Assembly (NCBI RefSeq): GCF_021397715.1
Contig: NZ_CP090208.1
Coordinates: 62,001 to 126,000 of the forward strand
Direction of reading: 5' to 3'
Length of the DNA: 64,000 nt
DNA from: Pantoea agglomerans
GTDB taxonomy: Bacteria > Pseudomonadota > Gammaproteobacteria > Enterobacterales > Enterobacteriaceae
A program made the position numbers and the translations under genes. The first letter of the stretch is position 1; every line of letters begins with the position of its first letter. This document shows positions 55,840 through 63,904 of this stretch, in pieces. The notes under the pieces were generated by a model. That model made no database searches. It saw nothing but the letters and a program-made list of their open reading frames with translations, and was not told the DNA's origin.

Positions 55840-56583
55840 TCAGTAAAAGCTCCTGCGGGATCGCTGAACGGTAATGGCGATAGCGCCCAGCGCCACCACC
55901 ATCAGGAATAGCCCCAATCCGATCATCGCGTTAAAACCGTAGCTTTTGAACAGCAGCAGACCGGCAATACAGCCAATAAGAAACGAAAACACCGTGGTCA
56001 GATGGGTATGCAGCACCTTCTGGAAAAAACGCCGTTCGCCACTTTCGTCATGCGACACATGCGAGGAGAGCCACGACCCAAGCGCAATACCGGCATCGGT
56101 TAATGTGCCGGTGATATGCGTCGATCGGACACGACCATTTGAGAGCTGGGTCGAAGTGGCATTATGAATCCCCATCAGGAATCCCAGCAAAACCAGCACT
56201 TCACCGTTGAAGCGTGGCGTAAAAAACATCGTTTCAAAGATCGAGGCTGCGGTCAGCGCGACCCCTTCGGCCAGAATGATCAGACAAAAAATAGTGCGCA
56301 GCTTATGCTTCTGGCCGATGATGACCGCCAGGCGGGCCACGGTACAACCCATCACAAAGGCGGTGATCAGCGCCAGTAAAAACAGTAGCGTATGCAGATC
56401 GCTGGTGGTGACTTCAGTAGATATCTGCGAAGTGTTACCGGTCATGTGCGACGGGAAAAACCCGAAGGCACCCAGCGCCATCGCGTTAAGGATGCCAGCG
56501 GTGGTGGCGAGTACCAGCGCCAGCAGGCGATCTTCGGTATGCGATCTTACTTTCTTCTTTTTTATCAGCACAGGTTTCCCCAC
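55840..56583 (-). CDS. DUF1275 (YoaK-type) membrane protein
   Basis: 247 residues with six to seven membrane segments. Typical DUF1275 features: LALVLATTAGILNAMALGAFGFFPSHMTGNTSQI near the start and GIHNATSTQLSNGRVRSTHITGTLTDAGIALG in the middle, with both TG motifs. The N-terminus is highly basic (GKPVLIKKKKVRSH). Family function is unknown; members are inner membrane proteins sometimes linked to transport. It is monocistronic, convergent with the SDR gene at 55069-55794. Confidence 0.92.
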   Translation of the reverse strand: MGKPVLIKKKKVRSHTEDRLLALVLATTAGILNAMALGAFGFFPSHMTGNTSQISTEVTTSDLHTLLFLLALITAFVMGCTVARLAVIIGQKHKLRTIFCLIILAEGVALTAASIFETMFFTPRFNGEVLVLLGFLMGIHNATSTQLSNGRVRSTHITGTLTDAGIALGSWLSSHVSHDESGERRFFQKVLHTHLTTVFSFLIGCIAGLLLFKSYGFNAMIGLGLFLMVVALGAIAITVQRSRRSFY

Positions 56584-56794
56584 ATCAGGTTAAGGCAGAA
56601 CGGTGTTTACCGTCTCAAGCATACAGCCTGATGAGAAATAATCCTGTCAGAAGCAGATTACTCCGATGAATTAAGCTATTAATTTTGCTGATTTTTATAA
56701 AGCTGCTTCAGTTTACTTTTATAAGTGTCAACAACGTGATTATTCACCATGACAAAGGGAGGTTTAGCGCCACCCTTTATCAGACCGCCGGCCG

Positions 56795-57124
56795 TTAATC
56801 GACAATAAACAACCGCGCGCCCACCGGCGTCGAAGAGCGATGCGGTTCGGCATCATCTGCCACCTGATAACTGACGCCCGGCGTCAGCACAAAGCGACGA
56901 CCGTCGGCCAGTTCGGTATGCAGCTCGCCAGCGAGACACAGCAGAATGTGACCTTTGATACACCAGTGATCGGCGAGATATCCCGGTGAGTAATCCACGA
57001 TCCTGACGCGAATAGCATTAAACTGCGCGGTGCACCAGATAGCCTGGCCCTGTTCACCGGGATGAACGGTTTCATCAATCAAATCCCAATGGGTGAGTCC
57101 AAACGGCAAATTTTCTATTTTCAT
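56795..57124 (-). CDS. Small cupin of the DHCW-type group
   Basis: 109 residues. MKIENLPFGLTHWDLIDETVHPGEQGQAIW, the motif SPGYLADHWCIKGHILLCLAGEL, and LTPGVSYQVADDAEPHRSSTPVGARLFIVD are characteristic of a cupin subgroup with the DHWC-KGH core. The Asp-His-Trp-Cys and later His suggest a metal site with a Cys ligand. The biochemical role is unknown. It lies 50 bases after the racemase gene on the same strand and may share its transcript. Confidence 0.87.
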   Translation of the reverse strand: MKIENLPFGLTHWDLIDETVHPGEQGQAIWCTAQFNAIRVRIVDYSPGYLADHWCIKGHILLCLAGELHTELADGRRFVLTPGVSYQVADDAEPHRSSTPVGARLFIVD

Positions 57125-57174
57125 GGGTGCTCCGGGTAAATGGGCAGTGAGCCTGCCGCAGTAAAGAGAAACCG

Positions 57175-57867
57175 CTATTTCAGCGCCTGGATGACCGCTT
57201 CTTCGGCGTGAATCAGGGTGGTATCAAATAACGGGACGCTGGCATCACTCTCATCCACCAGCAGGGTGATTTCAGTGCAACCCAGAATAATCGCCTGTGC
57301 GCCCTCCTCCACCAGCCGCTGCATAATCTGCTGAAAGCGATGGCGGGAAACCGGATTGATAGTGCCAAGGCAGAGTTCCTGGTAGATCACCTGATGGACA
57401 AAAACGCGGTCCTCCTCATCCGGAATGATCACCTCCAGATCACATTGCGCTTCCAGCCGCCCGCGATAAAACGCCTGTTCCATAGTGAACCGGGTCGCCA
57501 GCAAGCCTACCTTGCTGAAGCCGGCCTGACGGATACGCTGCCCGGTCGCATCCGCGATGTGTAACAGCGGCAGGGAGGTGGCCGCACTGATTTGCGCGGC
57601 CACTTTGTGCATGGTGTTGGTACAGAGCACGATAAATTCTGCCCCGGCACACTCCAGACTGCGTGCCGCCGCGGCCAGTCGTTCACCCGCCTGCTGCCAT
57701 TCCCCGGCCGCCTGAAGTTGTTCAATCGGTTCAAAATCGACGCTGTACAGCACCAGCTGCGCCGAATGCAACCCGCCCAGCCGCTGTTTAACCTGCTGAT
57801 TAATGATGCGATAGTAGAGCGCGGTTGACTCCCACGACATACCGCCTAACAAACCGATGACTTTCAT
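57175..57867 (-). CDS. Aspartate/glutamate racemase family protein
   Basis: 230 residues. Start KVIGLLGGMSWESTALYYRIINQQV. Catalytic cysteines: Cys82 in FIVLCTNTMHKVA, and the second in AIILGCTEITLLVDESDASVPLFDTTLIHAEEAV. The C-terminal pattern is that of YgeA/RacX-like broad amino acid racemases. Cofactor-independent racemisation of amino acids uses this Cys pair. The first Cys context is LCTNT as in aspartate racemases. The gene precedes the cupin gene. Confidence 0.93.
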   Translation of the reverse strand: MKVIGLLGGMSWESTALYYRIINQQVKQRLGGLHSAQLVLYSVDFEPIEQLQAAGEWQQAGERLAAAARSLECAGAEFIVLCTNTMHKVAAQISAATSLPLLHIADATGQRIRQAGFSKVGLLATRFTMEQAFYRGRLEAQCDLEVIIPDEEDRVFVHQVIYQELCLGTINPVSRHRFQQIMQRLVEEGAQAIILGCTEITLLVDESDASVPLFDTTLIHAEEAVIQALK

Positions 57868-57942
57868 TGCCGCTCCTGATTAATTGCCTGCTTTCCAGCA
57901 TGCCAGACGACAATCATTTTGTCGGCATCTGCTGCAGGCCCT

Positions 57943-59094
57943 TCAGCCCGACAGCGGTCGGAACCGCCAGGCGATCACCATCAGCACCACTACCCCGACG
58001 CTCATGATCAGCCAGGCACCGGTCAGTGATGCGCCGCTGTCACGTACCCAGCCCGCCACCAGCGGCATCACGGCGGCAATCAGATAGCCGCCGCCCTGCA
58101 CCCGTGATAACAGCACGCCCGCTTCTCTGGCATTTCGGGCATGATCCAGCGTGACGATCAGCGACAGCGGAAACAGCGCACCGATGCCGCTGCCGAGTAG
58201 CAGCGTCGACAGCACCGGCATCGCGCCAGGTGCCACAATCAGACTGAGCAGGCCAGCCAGCAACAGGGCCAGCACCAGCAGCAGTAACCAGCGACGATCG
58301 GGAAAACGGTGCTGAACCGCCGAGATCACCAGACCGGCCACCACTTCCGTCAGCGTCAGCCCGGCGAGCAGAAAGCCGCTGTTGCGGGCGCTCCAGCCCG
58401 CCTGGATATAAAATGGCGGCAGCCATGCCAGCACCAGCGTGTAAGCCCCGGTCCCGATACCAAAGAACAGCAACAGTAAACAGGTTCGCGCCGTGGGCAG
58501 CGCAACCGCAGCGGGTGCCGGATGGTTAACCGGCCCGCGTGGATTCACTGACAACCAGAGAAGTAAGGTAAAGATCGACAGCCCACCGGCAATCGCCAGC
58601 GCTGAGCGTAAACCGAGCAGCGAAAACAGCGGCTCAGCGCTGGCCGCCATCAATGCCGCACCAGCCATAATGCCAGTGCTGAACAGCGCCATCAGCGTGG
58701 GTGCCGCACCAGTGTAACGCTGGCGGATCAGTGCTGGCATCAGCGCCTGGATCACGCCAATTCCGGCCCCGCCAGCCAGGGCGGTGAGGATCAGCTGCGG
58801 TGGCGAAAGTGCATAACCGCGCCAGAGCGCGGCCAGCGCCAGGCAGAGCAGTCCTGCCGCAATCCCCGGTACGGTCCCGATCCGCGCCAGCAGCCAGGGT
58901 CCCGCCAGGGCTGCGAGGCCCATCATCGCCACCGGCAGGGTGGTCAGCAGGCTGAACGCCGTCGCCGACAGACCCGCCTGCTGTTGCAACGCCGGAAACA
59001 GTGGGCCGATAATCGCCAGCATCGGGCGCAGATTCAGCCCGACAACAAAGACGATCAGTGCGAATATAGCGGGAAACAACAGGGTGTTCTTCAT
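57943..59094 (-). CDS. CynX/NimT-family MFS exporter
   Basis: 383 residues from the ATG behind GGAG; a 72-codon extension upstream would run through the operator at 59144-59165 and is rejected. About 12 membrane helices. VGLNLRPMLAIIGPLFPALQQQAGLSATAFSLLTTLPVAMMGLAALAGP is the hallmark start of the CynX/YeaN (NimT) group, which exports cyanate, 2-nitroimidazole and similar small compounds. It is divergent from the MarR gene at 59231, with a perfect palindrome between, so MarR-type repression with drug-like inducers is likely. Confidence 0.93.
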   Translation of the reverse strand: MKNTLLFPAIFALIVFVVGLNLRPMLAIIGPLFPALQQQAGLSATAFSLLTTLPVAMMGLAALAGPWLLARIGTVPGIAAGLLCLALAALWRGYALSPPQLILTALAGGAGIGVIQALMPALIRQRYTGAAPTLMALFSTGIMAGAALMAASAEPLFSLLGLRSALAIAGGLSIFTLLLWLSVNPRGPVNHPAPAAVALPTARTCLLLLFFGIGTGAYTLVLAWLPPFYIQAGWSARNSGFLLAGLTLTEVVAGLVISAVQHRFPDRRWLLLLVLALLLAGLLSLIVAPGAMPVLSTLLLGSGIGALFPLSLIVTLDHARNAREAGVLLSRVQGGGYLIAAVMPLVAGWVRDSGASLTGAWLIMSVGVVVLMVIAWRFRPLSG

Positions 59095-59143
59095 AGCCGG
59101 CTCCGTGCAGAGGATAGACGCTGACAGCAACAGGCTGTCACTA

Positions 59144-59165
59144 TTTATCTTAACGTTAAGATAAA
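59144..59165. promoter_or_regulatory. Perfect 22-base palindrome, MarR operator
   Basis: TTTATCTTAAC followed directly by its exact complement GTTAAGATAAA. It lies 50 bases from the MFS start and 65 from the MarR start. MarR-family dimers bind AT-rich perfect dyads of this length. Confidence 0.85.
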
Positions 59166-59230
59166 ACAGGTCCGGCAGTAAGGGGCTGAGCACAACCTGA
59201 CAACATAACCACACAGTAAGCAGGTAAATC

Positions 59231-59746
59231 ATGCAGGACCATATCGATTTTGTCGTCAGCCAGTGGGACAACGCGATGCCAGAGCTGGATGCCTCATCAA
59301 TGCGCATCATGGGCCGAATGCTGCGCCTGATGAAACATCTGGCAAAAGCCCGCAGTCAGGCGCTGGAGCCTTTCGATTTCCATGACGGTGAGTTTGATGT
59401 GCTGGCGACACTGCGCCGGGCCGGCACGCCGTACTGCCTGTCACCCACCCAGCTTTATACCTCGCTGCTGGTGACCTCCGGTGCCATGACCCATCGCCTG
59501 AAACGGCTGGAACAGCGCGGTTTGATTGCGCGGGTTGCGTCACCCGACGACAAGCGCAGCACGTTGGTGGGGCTGACGCCGCAGGGTCAGCGCTGTATTG
59601 AGCAGGCGCTGGCGGTGCATACGGCGACTCAGAATGCGGTGCTGGCTCCGCTGACGGCGGCAGAACGCGCGGCCCTGGAAGGAATGCTGAAAACTCTGCT
59701 GCTGGCATTTCCCGGTGAAACGCTGGCCGCCGCGGAAAATGATTAA
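59231..59746 (+). CDS. MarR-family transcriptional regulator
   Basis: 171 residues. Winged helix region FDFHDGEFDVLATLRRAGTPYCLSPTQLYTSLLVTSGAMTHRLKRLEQRGLIARVASPDDKRSTLVGLTPQG carries the DxRxxxxxLT wing of MarR proteins. The N-terminal dimerisation helices are longer than in MarR itself. It should repress itself and the divergent MFS gene through the palindrome at 59144-59165. Its stop overlaps that of the XRE gene by four bases, tail to tail. Confidence 0.94.
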   Translation: MQDHIDFVVSQWDNAMPELDASSMRIMGRMLRLMKHLAKARSQALEPFDFHDGEFDVLATLRRAGTPYCLSPTQLYTSLLVTSGAMTHRLKRLEQRGLIARVASPDDKRSTLVGLTPQGQRCIEQALAVHTATQNAVLAPLTAAERAALEGMLKTLLLAFPGETLAAAEND

Positions 59747-60345
59747 CGCTGCAGTTCGGCGACCGTCATGGTGAACACCACCGGATGTTGATCGGCGCTG
59801 GCGTAGGCGTGTGGCATATCGGTACGCGCCACCGCTGCGCAACCTGGCTGAACGACTAACGTCTGGTCGCCGACGGTTAACGCCAGCGTACCTTCTTCAA
59901 CATGCAGCAGTTCCAGCGTCCCGGCGGAATGTCCCGCCGAGCTAAACCTTTCACCGGCAAACATCTGCCAGCGCCACAGTTCAATCATGTCAGGACCGCG
60001 GGTGCCAGCCAGCAGTTGCGCACTCCCGCCCTGCTCGCCGCGCCACAAGGTGGGCATTGCGCTTTTATCAATCAGCCAGGCGGCAGGCGCATGCGTGACA
60101 TTGACGATATCTGCCACCGAGACGCCGAGCGCAGCGGCAATCCGGCACAAAATCGCAATGCTGGGATTGGCTTCGCCTTTCTCGATCTCCACCAGCATCC
60201 CTTTACTGACGCCCGCCCGGCGGGATAATTCATCCAGCGAGAGTTTCTGGCTTTTACGCCAGCTTTTGATGCTTTCCGAGACAGCCTGATTGACGCTGGC
60301 TACGTCAGCACCCGCATCGGTCGATATATTGACTTTTTTGGTCAT
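59743..60345 (-). CDS. XRE-family regulator with cupin domain
   Basis: 200 residues. Helix-turn-helix SWRKSQKLSLDELSRRAGVSKGMLVEIEKGEANPSIAILCRIAAALGVSV at about 28-80, then a C-terminal cupin (FSSAGHSAGTLELLHVEEGTLALTVGDQTLVVQPGCAAVARTDMPHAY). This two-domain type (PuuR/SutR-like) usually controls a neighbouring metabolic gene; the divergent B3/B4 gene 43 bases away is the clear candidate. The cupin metal residues are partly replaced. Confidence 0.93.
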   Translation of the reverse strand: MTKKVNISTDAGADVASVNQAVSESIKSWRKSQKLSLDELSRRAGVSKGMLVEIEKGEANPSIAILCRIAAALGVSVADIVNVTHAPAAWLIDKSAMPTLWRGEQGGSAQLLAGTRGPDMIELWRWQMFAGERFSSAGHSAGTLELLHVEEGTLALTVGDQTLVVQPGCAAVARTDMPHAYASADQHPVVFTMTVAELQR

Positions 60346-60388
60346 CGGTCATTACTATGAAATAAATTAGTCACTGAGAGATTATCCA

Positions 60389-61084
60389 ATGTTATCTGTT
60401 GATCCGTCAATCGACCCGGCCGTATTTGCGCTGGCACCCGGCTTTCGCGCCATGAGTATTGTGGTGGAAGCCGCGCCAGTCACCCATCCTGAGATTGCGC
60501 AACAGGCGCTGCAAAAGGCGTGCCGCCAGGTGCTGGAACAGGATGTTGAATGGGCTGACGCCCATCTCGCGGCCTGGGCGACGGTATTCAAAGCCTTTGG
60601 TGCCAAAGCGAAACGGACTCCCTGCTCGGCAGACGCGCTGCGCAAGCGGGTCCTGCGGGATGGCGGGATGCCAGCGATCGATCCGGTTGTCGATCTCTAT
60701 AATGCCATCAGCATTCAGTACGCGCTGCCGGTCGGCGGGGAAAATATTGCCGCCTACGTTGGTGCGCCGCGCCTGGCGATCGCGGATGGCAGCGAGTCGT
60801 TTGATACGGTTAAAGAGGGCGAAGTGGTCTTTGAATCGCCGGAGCCAGGAGAAGTGATCTGGCGCGACGATCAGGGCATCACCTGCCGTCGCTGGAACTG
60901 GCGTCAGGGCGTCAGAACCCGGCTGGATGCGCAGGCGCGTCAGATGTGGTTTATCCTTGAAAGCCTGCCGGAAATGCCGCTGACCGCGCTGCAACAGGCC
61001 AGTGATGATCTGGTTTCCGGCCTGCAACAGATGATGCCAGATGCGCAGATCAGCGCCAGGCTGATTGACGCAACGACCGCATAA
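60389..61084 (+). CDS. B3/B4 tRNA-synthetase-like domain protein
   Basis: 231 residues of the stand-alone B3/B4 family, related to the substrate-checking domain of phenylalanyl-tRNA synthetase beta. Typical residues: SIDPAVFALAPGFRAMSIVVEA, FKAFGAKAKRTPCSADALRKRVLRDGGMPAIDPVVDLYNAISIQYALPVGGEN, and VIWRDDQGITCRRWNWRQGVRTRL. Members are thought to hydrolyse or recognise amino-acid derivatives. It starts at the first ATG and shares a 43-base divergent promoter region with the XRE-cupin regulator. Confidence 0.92.
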   Translation: MLSVDPSIDPAVFALAPGFRAMSIVVEAAPVTHPEIAQQALQKACRQVLEQDVEWADAHLAAWATVFKAFGAKAKRTPCSADALRKRVLRDGGMPAIDPVVDLYNAISIQYALPVGGENIAAYVGAPRLAIADGSESFDTVKEGEVVFESPEPGEVIWRDDQGITCRRWNWRQGVRTRLDAQARQMWFILESLPEMPLTALQQASDDLVSGLQQMMPDAQISARLIDATTA

Positions 61085-61215
61085 CCCAGCGCTAAACCGC
61101 TGCTCAACGCCAGGAAAACGAGGTTAACGACGCGCCGGAACTATGGCAGGATACGCGCCCTCTGTCCGGTGTAGATCTGACAGACCTCTTTGGCCGATAA
61201 CAGGTGGCGGTGTTG

Positions 61216-61539
61216 ATGAAAGCGAAACTTAAATGGATGATTCCTCTGCTGGCGGTGCTGGCACTGGCGGGCTGGTGGCTGATGCCACACTTCAGCAGCG
61301 AAGATAAAGCCTATTACGTTGCGGTGTTCTGCGGCATCGATCATCATGATCAGCAGCAGTTTATTCCACAGATGCAGCAGATCGTTGAGGGCAGTAACTC
61401 TGACTATGCGCTGCAGAAGATAACATTTAAACCGGCGCTGGCCCGTCAGGTGATTCACGACTGGCAACAGCTATCACCGGATGCGCAACGGCAGGCGGCC
61501 GCTGATCACCTCATCTGTCAGCAGCGGCTGACCCACTAA
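61216..61539 (+). CDS. Small membrane-anchored hypothetical protein
   Basis: 107 residues from the ATG behind AGGTGG; a GTG four codons upstream is too near that site. One N-terminal membrane helix (KWMIPLLAVLALAGWWLMPHF) acts as signal anchor, and the rest is probably periplasmic, with two Cys (AVFCGIDHH and HLICQQRL) that could form a disulfide. It is polar and Gln-rich. I do not recognise a family. It lies 50 bases before the RidA-like gene and may share its transcript. Confidence 0.72.
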   Translation: MKAKLKWMIPLLAVLALAGWWLMPHFSSEDKAYYVAVFCGIDHHDQQQFIPQMQQIVEGSNSDYALQKITFKPALARQVIHDWQQLSPDAQRQAAADHLICQQRLTH

Positions 61540-61589
61540 AGCGGACGGACGGTGCCTGCCTGCACTGACTCAGGCCTGAAGGAGAGATC

Positions 61590-61967
61590 ATGCCGCAACC
61601 TGAACGTAAAAATTATCCGCAACTCGGCGAGGTGAAAGCGCCTTATGTCCATGCGGTGAAACATGGTGATACGCTGTACGTTTCCGGCCTCACCGCCTTT
61701 GGGACGCCGGCTCAGCACAGCGGCATAGCGCAGCAGGCGGAAGCGATCTTTTCCCAACTGGAGTTGATCGCCGCGGCTGAGCAGACGTCGCTGGCTTCAC
61801 TGATTAAGGTGACCATTTTCATCACCGCATTCAGCGACATTGAGGCATTACGCGAAGTCCTGTTCCGCTACTATGGCGCTCATCTGCCTGCCAGTTCGCT
61901 GGTGCAGGTCAGTGGTCTTTTCTCGGCGGATTTACGGATTGAGATTGAGGCGATTCTCGCGCTGTGA
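61590..61967 (+). CDS. RidA-family protein lacking the active-site Arg
   Basis: 125 residues, strong GAAGGAGAGA ribosome site. The YjgF/RidA fold is clear: YPQLGEVKAPYVHAVKHGDTLYVSGLTAFG, LIKVTIFITAFSDIEALREV, and LPASSLVQVSGLFSADLRIEIEAIL. In true RidA, which hydrolyses reactive enamines/imines, the segment reads PARSCVEV with the essential Arg105. Here Ser102 sits at that place, so this member belongs to a Rid subgroup with another or no deaminase activity. It lies 30 bases before the LysE-type exporter. Confidence 0.92.
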   Translation: MPQPERKNYPQLGEVKAPYVHAVKHGDTLYVSGLTAFGTPAQHSGIAQQAEAIFSQLELIAAAEQTSLASLIKVTIFITAFSDIEALREVLFRYYGAHLPASSLVQVSGLFSADLRIEIEAILAL

Positions 61968-61997
61968 CCCTCTCATCCTGGAGAGCAACCTGTTCCG

Positions 61998-62600
61998 ATG
62001 CAGATCGATTATAGCGGTTTCATTGTTGCCATCTTACCGATAGCGCTGTCACCGGGAGCCAGTTTTACGCTTGCCATTAACAGTGCGCTGGCCGAAGGCT
62101 GGCGCGGCGTCGCGACGATTATTCTGGGTACCGCACTGGGGATCTATTGCCACGCCCTGCTGGTTGGATTAGGCGTTTCGTCAATGCTGATGGCTTTACC
62201 CTCTCTGTTTCATATTCTGCAGATTGCCGGCACCCTTTATCTGCTGTGGCTGGGCAGCCAGTTAATCATCAGCGGAGTGCGGGCCCGCCATCAGGCTGAC
62301 AGCCCCGACCCGCAGCCGGTTACGCTTTCTCAGGCTTTACTGGCGAACCTGCTCAATCCTAAAGCCATTCTGCTCTACCTGACCGTAGTATCGCGCTTTA
62401 CCAGCCAGACCGGCAATGTACGCGATTTTATGCTGCTGGCCTCGGTGCATATTGTGATCATGGCGGGGTGGCTCAGCGGTGCCAGCCAGCTGTTGATGAC
62501 CTCAACCCGCGCCATCAGCACCTTTGCCCTGCGTAAATATATCAATACCCTGGGCGGAATCGTGCTGCTGGCTATCGCCCTATCCGGTCTGATCCCCTGA
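61998..62600 (+). CDS. LysE/RhtB-family amino acid exporter
   Basis: 200 residues, about six membrane helices. The family motif is SPGASFTLAINSALAEGWRGVATIILGTALGI near the N-terminus, with LYLLWLGSQLIISGVRA and FLLNPKA-like ALLANLLNPKAILLYLTVV. It should export amino acids or related compounds. It probably forms an operon with the RidA-like gene. Its last 21 bases overlap the DUF4865 gene, tail to tail. Confidence 0.93.
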   Translation: MQIDYSGFIVAILPIALSPGASFTLAINSALAEGWRGVATIILGTALGIYCHALLVGLGVSSMLMALPSLFHILQIAGTLYLLWLGSQLIISGVRARHQADSPDPQPVTLSQALLANLLNPKAILLYLTVVSRFTSQTGNVRDFMLLASVHIVIMAGWLSGASQLLMTSTRAISTFALRKYINTLGGIVLLAIALSGLIP

Positions 62601-63116
62601 CGCCGCCGCACCGCGTGCCAGATAACCGATACGATAAACGTCCTGTTCACCGGCCGGACGCCCGGCTGACGCCGTGACGGTCACTCCCTGCCAGCGGCTC
62701 ACATCCCAGGCGCAAAAGCCGGTTTCATTCGCCAGATCGGCCAGGCAACTGTGCGGAGCGATCGCCCAGCGGCGCAGGGCGATAAAGCGCGCCTGGTCAA
62801 GATTGTCCGGCACCCCATCCGCATTCAGCGCCAGCCAGCTCTCTATCACCGGCCAGCCAAAGTCATCCACCAGGCGCTGAAATCCCGCGCTTTGCAGGAA
62901 ACGCTGCATGGCTGACGCATCCTGCCAGAAATAGAGCGGCGCATAACGATTTTCTGCCATCGCCAGTTCCTCATCATCCCGCCGGGCATAGAGAAAAGCC
63001 TTGGCGATCAGACCCGGAAACCCGTTCAGCCTCGCGCCGTTCAGCCGGATACGCTGCTCAATCGTCGTCATCGGGTAATCTGCCGGCAGCGTAAAGCGGT
63101 AATGCATCACGATCAT
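62580..63116 (-). CDS. DUF4865 family protein
   Basis: 178 residues. MIVMHYRFTLPADYPMTTIEQRIRLNGARLNGFPGLIAKAFLYARR and YAPLYFWQDASAMQRFLQSAGFQRLVDDFGWP are the hallmarks of DUF4865, an ABM-like ferredoxin fold. Members commonly sit with a tautomerase and a carboxymuconolactone decarboxylase, as here, next to a LysR regulator. Function unknown; detoxification of a reactive quinone or ring compound is an inference. ATGA overlap with the tautomerase gene. Confidence 0.88.
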   Translation of the reverse strand: MIVMHYRFTLPADYPMTTIEQRIRLNGARLNGFPGLIAKAFLYARRDDEELAMAENRYAPLYFWQDASAMQRFLQSAGFQRLVDDFGWPVIESWLALNADGVPDNLDQARFIALRRWAIAPHSCLADLANETGFCAWDVSRWQGVTVTASAGRPAGEQDVYRIGYLARGAAASGDQTG

Positions 63117-63502
63117 GACGTCACCTCCGCTAACATTCTGCCGCCGCTGAAGCTCCAGTCTTCACTGCTGTTGAACTGGATGATGACCATCACGTCATCG
63201 GGATCGACTCCCAGCGTGGCCTGCAATGCGGCGCAAAGCTGCTGATAAAAGCGCTGCTTCTGCTGCCGGGTGCGTGGCCGACCGGCGGTAACCCGAAACA
63301 GGATGAAGGCTTCGCTGCGCCCTTTGCTCAGGTAGTGACGATCAAAAATTCGCTGGTGGGCCGGCAGCACCTCAAACAGCTGAAAACAGTCGTCAACCGG
63401 CACCGCAAATTCCGCCACCAGCGTCTGATGCAGCAGCGCGGAGATCTGCTGTAAGCTGGCCTCACTGTAAGCCTGGCCGAGGGTGATACGGGTTAAGGGC
63501 AT
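63113..63502 (-). CDS. Tautomerase-family protein
   Basis: 129 residues with the conserved Pro after the initiator Met (MPLTRITLGQAYSEASLQQISALLHQTLVAEF), which acts as general base in 4-oxalocrotonate tautomerase enzymes. The fused double beta-alpha-beta length matches the malonate semialdehyde decarboxylase/cis-CaaD group. The C-terminal VMVIIQFNSSEDWSFSGG is typical. Second gene of a three-gene operon, overlapping both neighbours. Confidence 0.9.
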   Translation of the reverse strand: MPLTRITLGQAYSEASLQQISALLHQTLVAEFAVPVDDCFQLFEVLPAHQRIFDRHYLSKGRSEAFILFRVTAGRPRTRQQKQRFYQQLCAALQATLGVDPDDVMVIIQFNSSEDWSFSGGRMLAEVTS

Positions 63503-63807
63503 CAGTTGTTCTCCTCAAGGTAGCTCAGCGCCGTCACCGCCGCGGGCCAGCCAGCGTAAAACGCCAGATGGGTGAAGCCTTCGATCAGCTCCTCCTGCGT
63601 CAGCCCATTTTTTCGCGCGAAATCAATATGCCAGGGCAACTGCGCGACCCGGCCCAGCGCGGTTAGCGTCGCCAGCGTCAGCAGGCTGCGTTCCCGTGCG
63701 GAGAGCACGCCGCGCTGCCAGATATCATCAAACAGCACCTGCTGCGTCAGTTCAGCCAGTTTCGGGGCCCGACGGGCCAGCGTTTCGCGATCCAGAATCT
63801 CTTTCAT
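63502..63807 (-). CDS. Carboxymuconolactone decarboxylase family protein
   Basis: 101 residues. VLSARERSLLTLATLTALGRVAQLPWHIDFARKNGLTQEELIEGFTHLAFYAGWPAAVTAL carries the family core with the His of LPWHIDFA. There is no CxxC, so it is not an AhpD-type peroxidase. First gene of the operon with the tautomerase and DUF4865 genes, and divergent from the LysR gene at 63905. Ribosome site AGAGAAAAA is weak. Confidence 0.92.
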   Translation of the reverse strand: MKEILDRETLARRAPKLAELTQQVLFDDIWQRGVLSARERSLLTLATLTALGRVAQLPWHIDFARKNGLTQEELIEGFTHLAFYAGWPAAVTALSYLEENN

Positions 63808-63904
63808 TTTTTCTCTCCAGTGCAGATGGACAGAGTGTCGCGCAGCGCTATAATCCTGAAAATCAAATTAATCAGCATCAACCATCCACTTATACAGGAT
63901 GATT

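Noticed and set aside
57943..59310. Longer 455-codon form of the MFS gene
   Set aside because: The extra 72 codons run through the MarR palindrome and its promoter; the ATG at 59094 has GGAG at the right spacing and the family's usual N-terminus.
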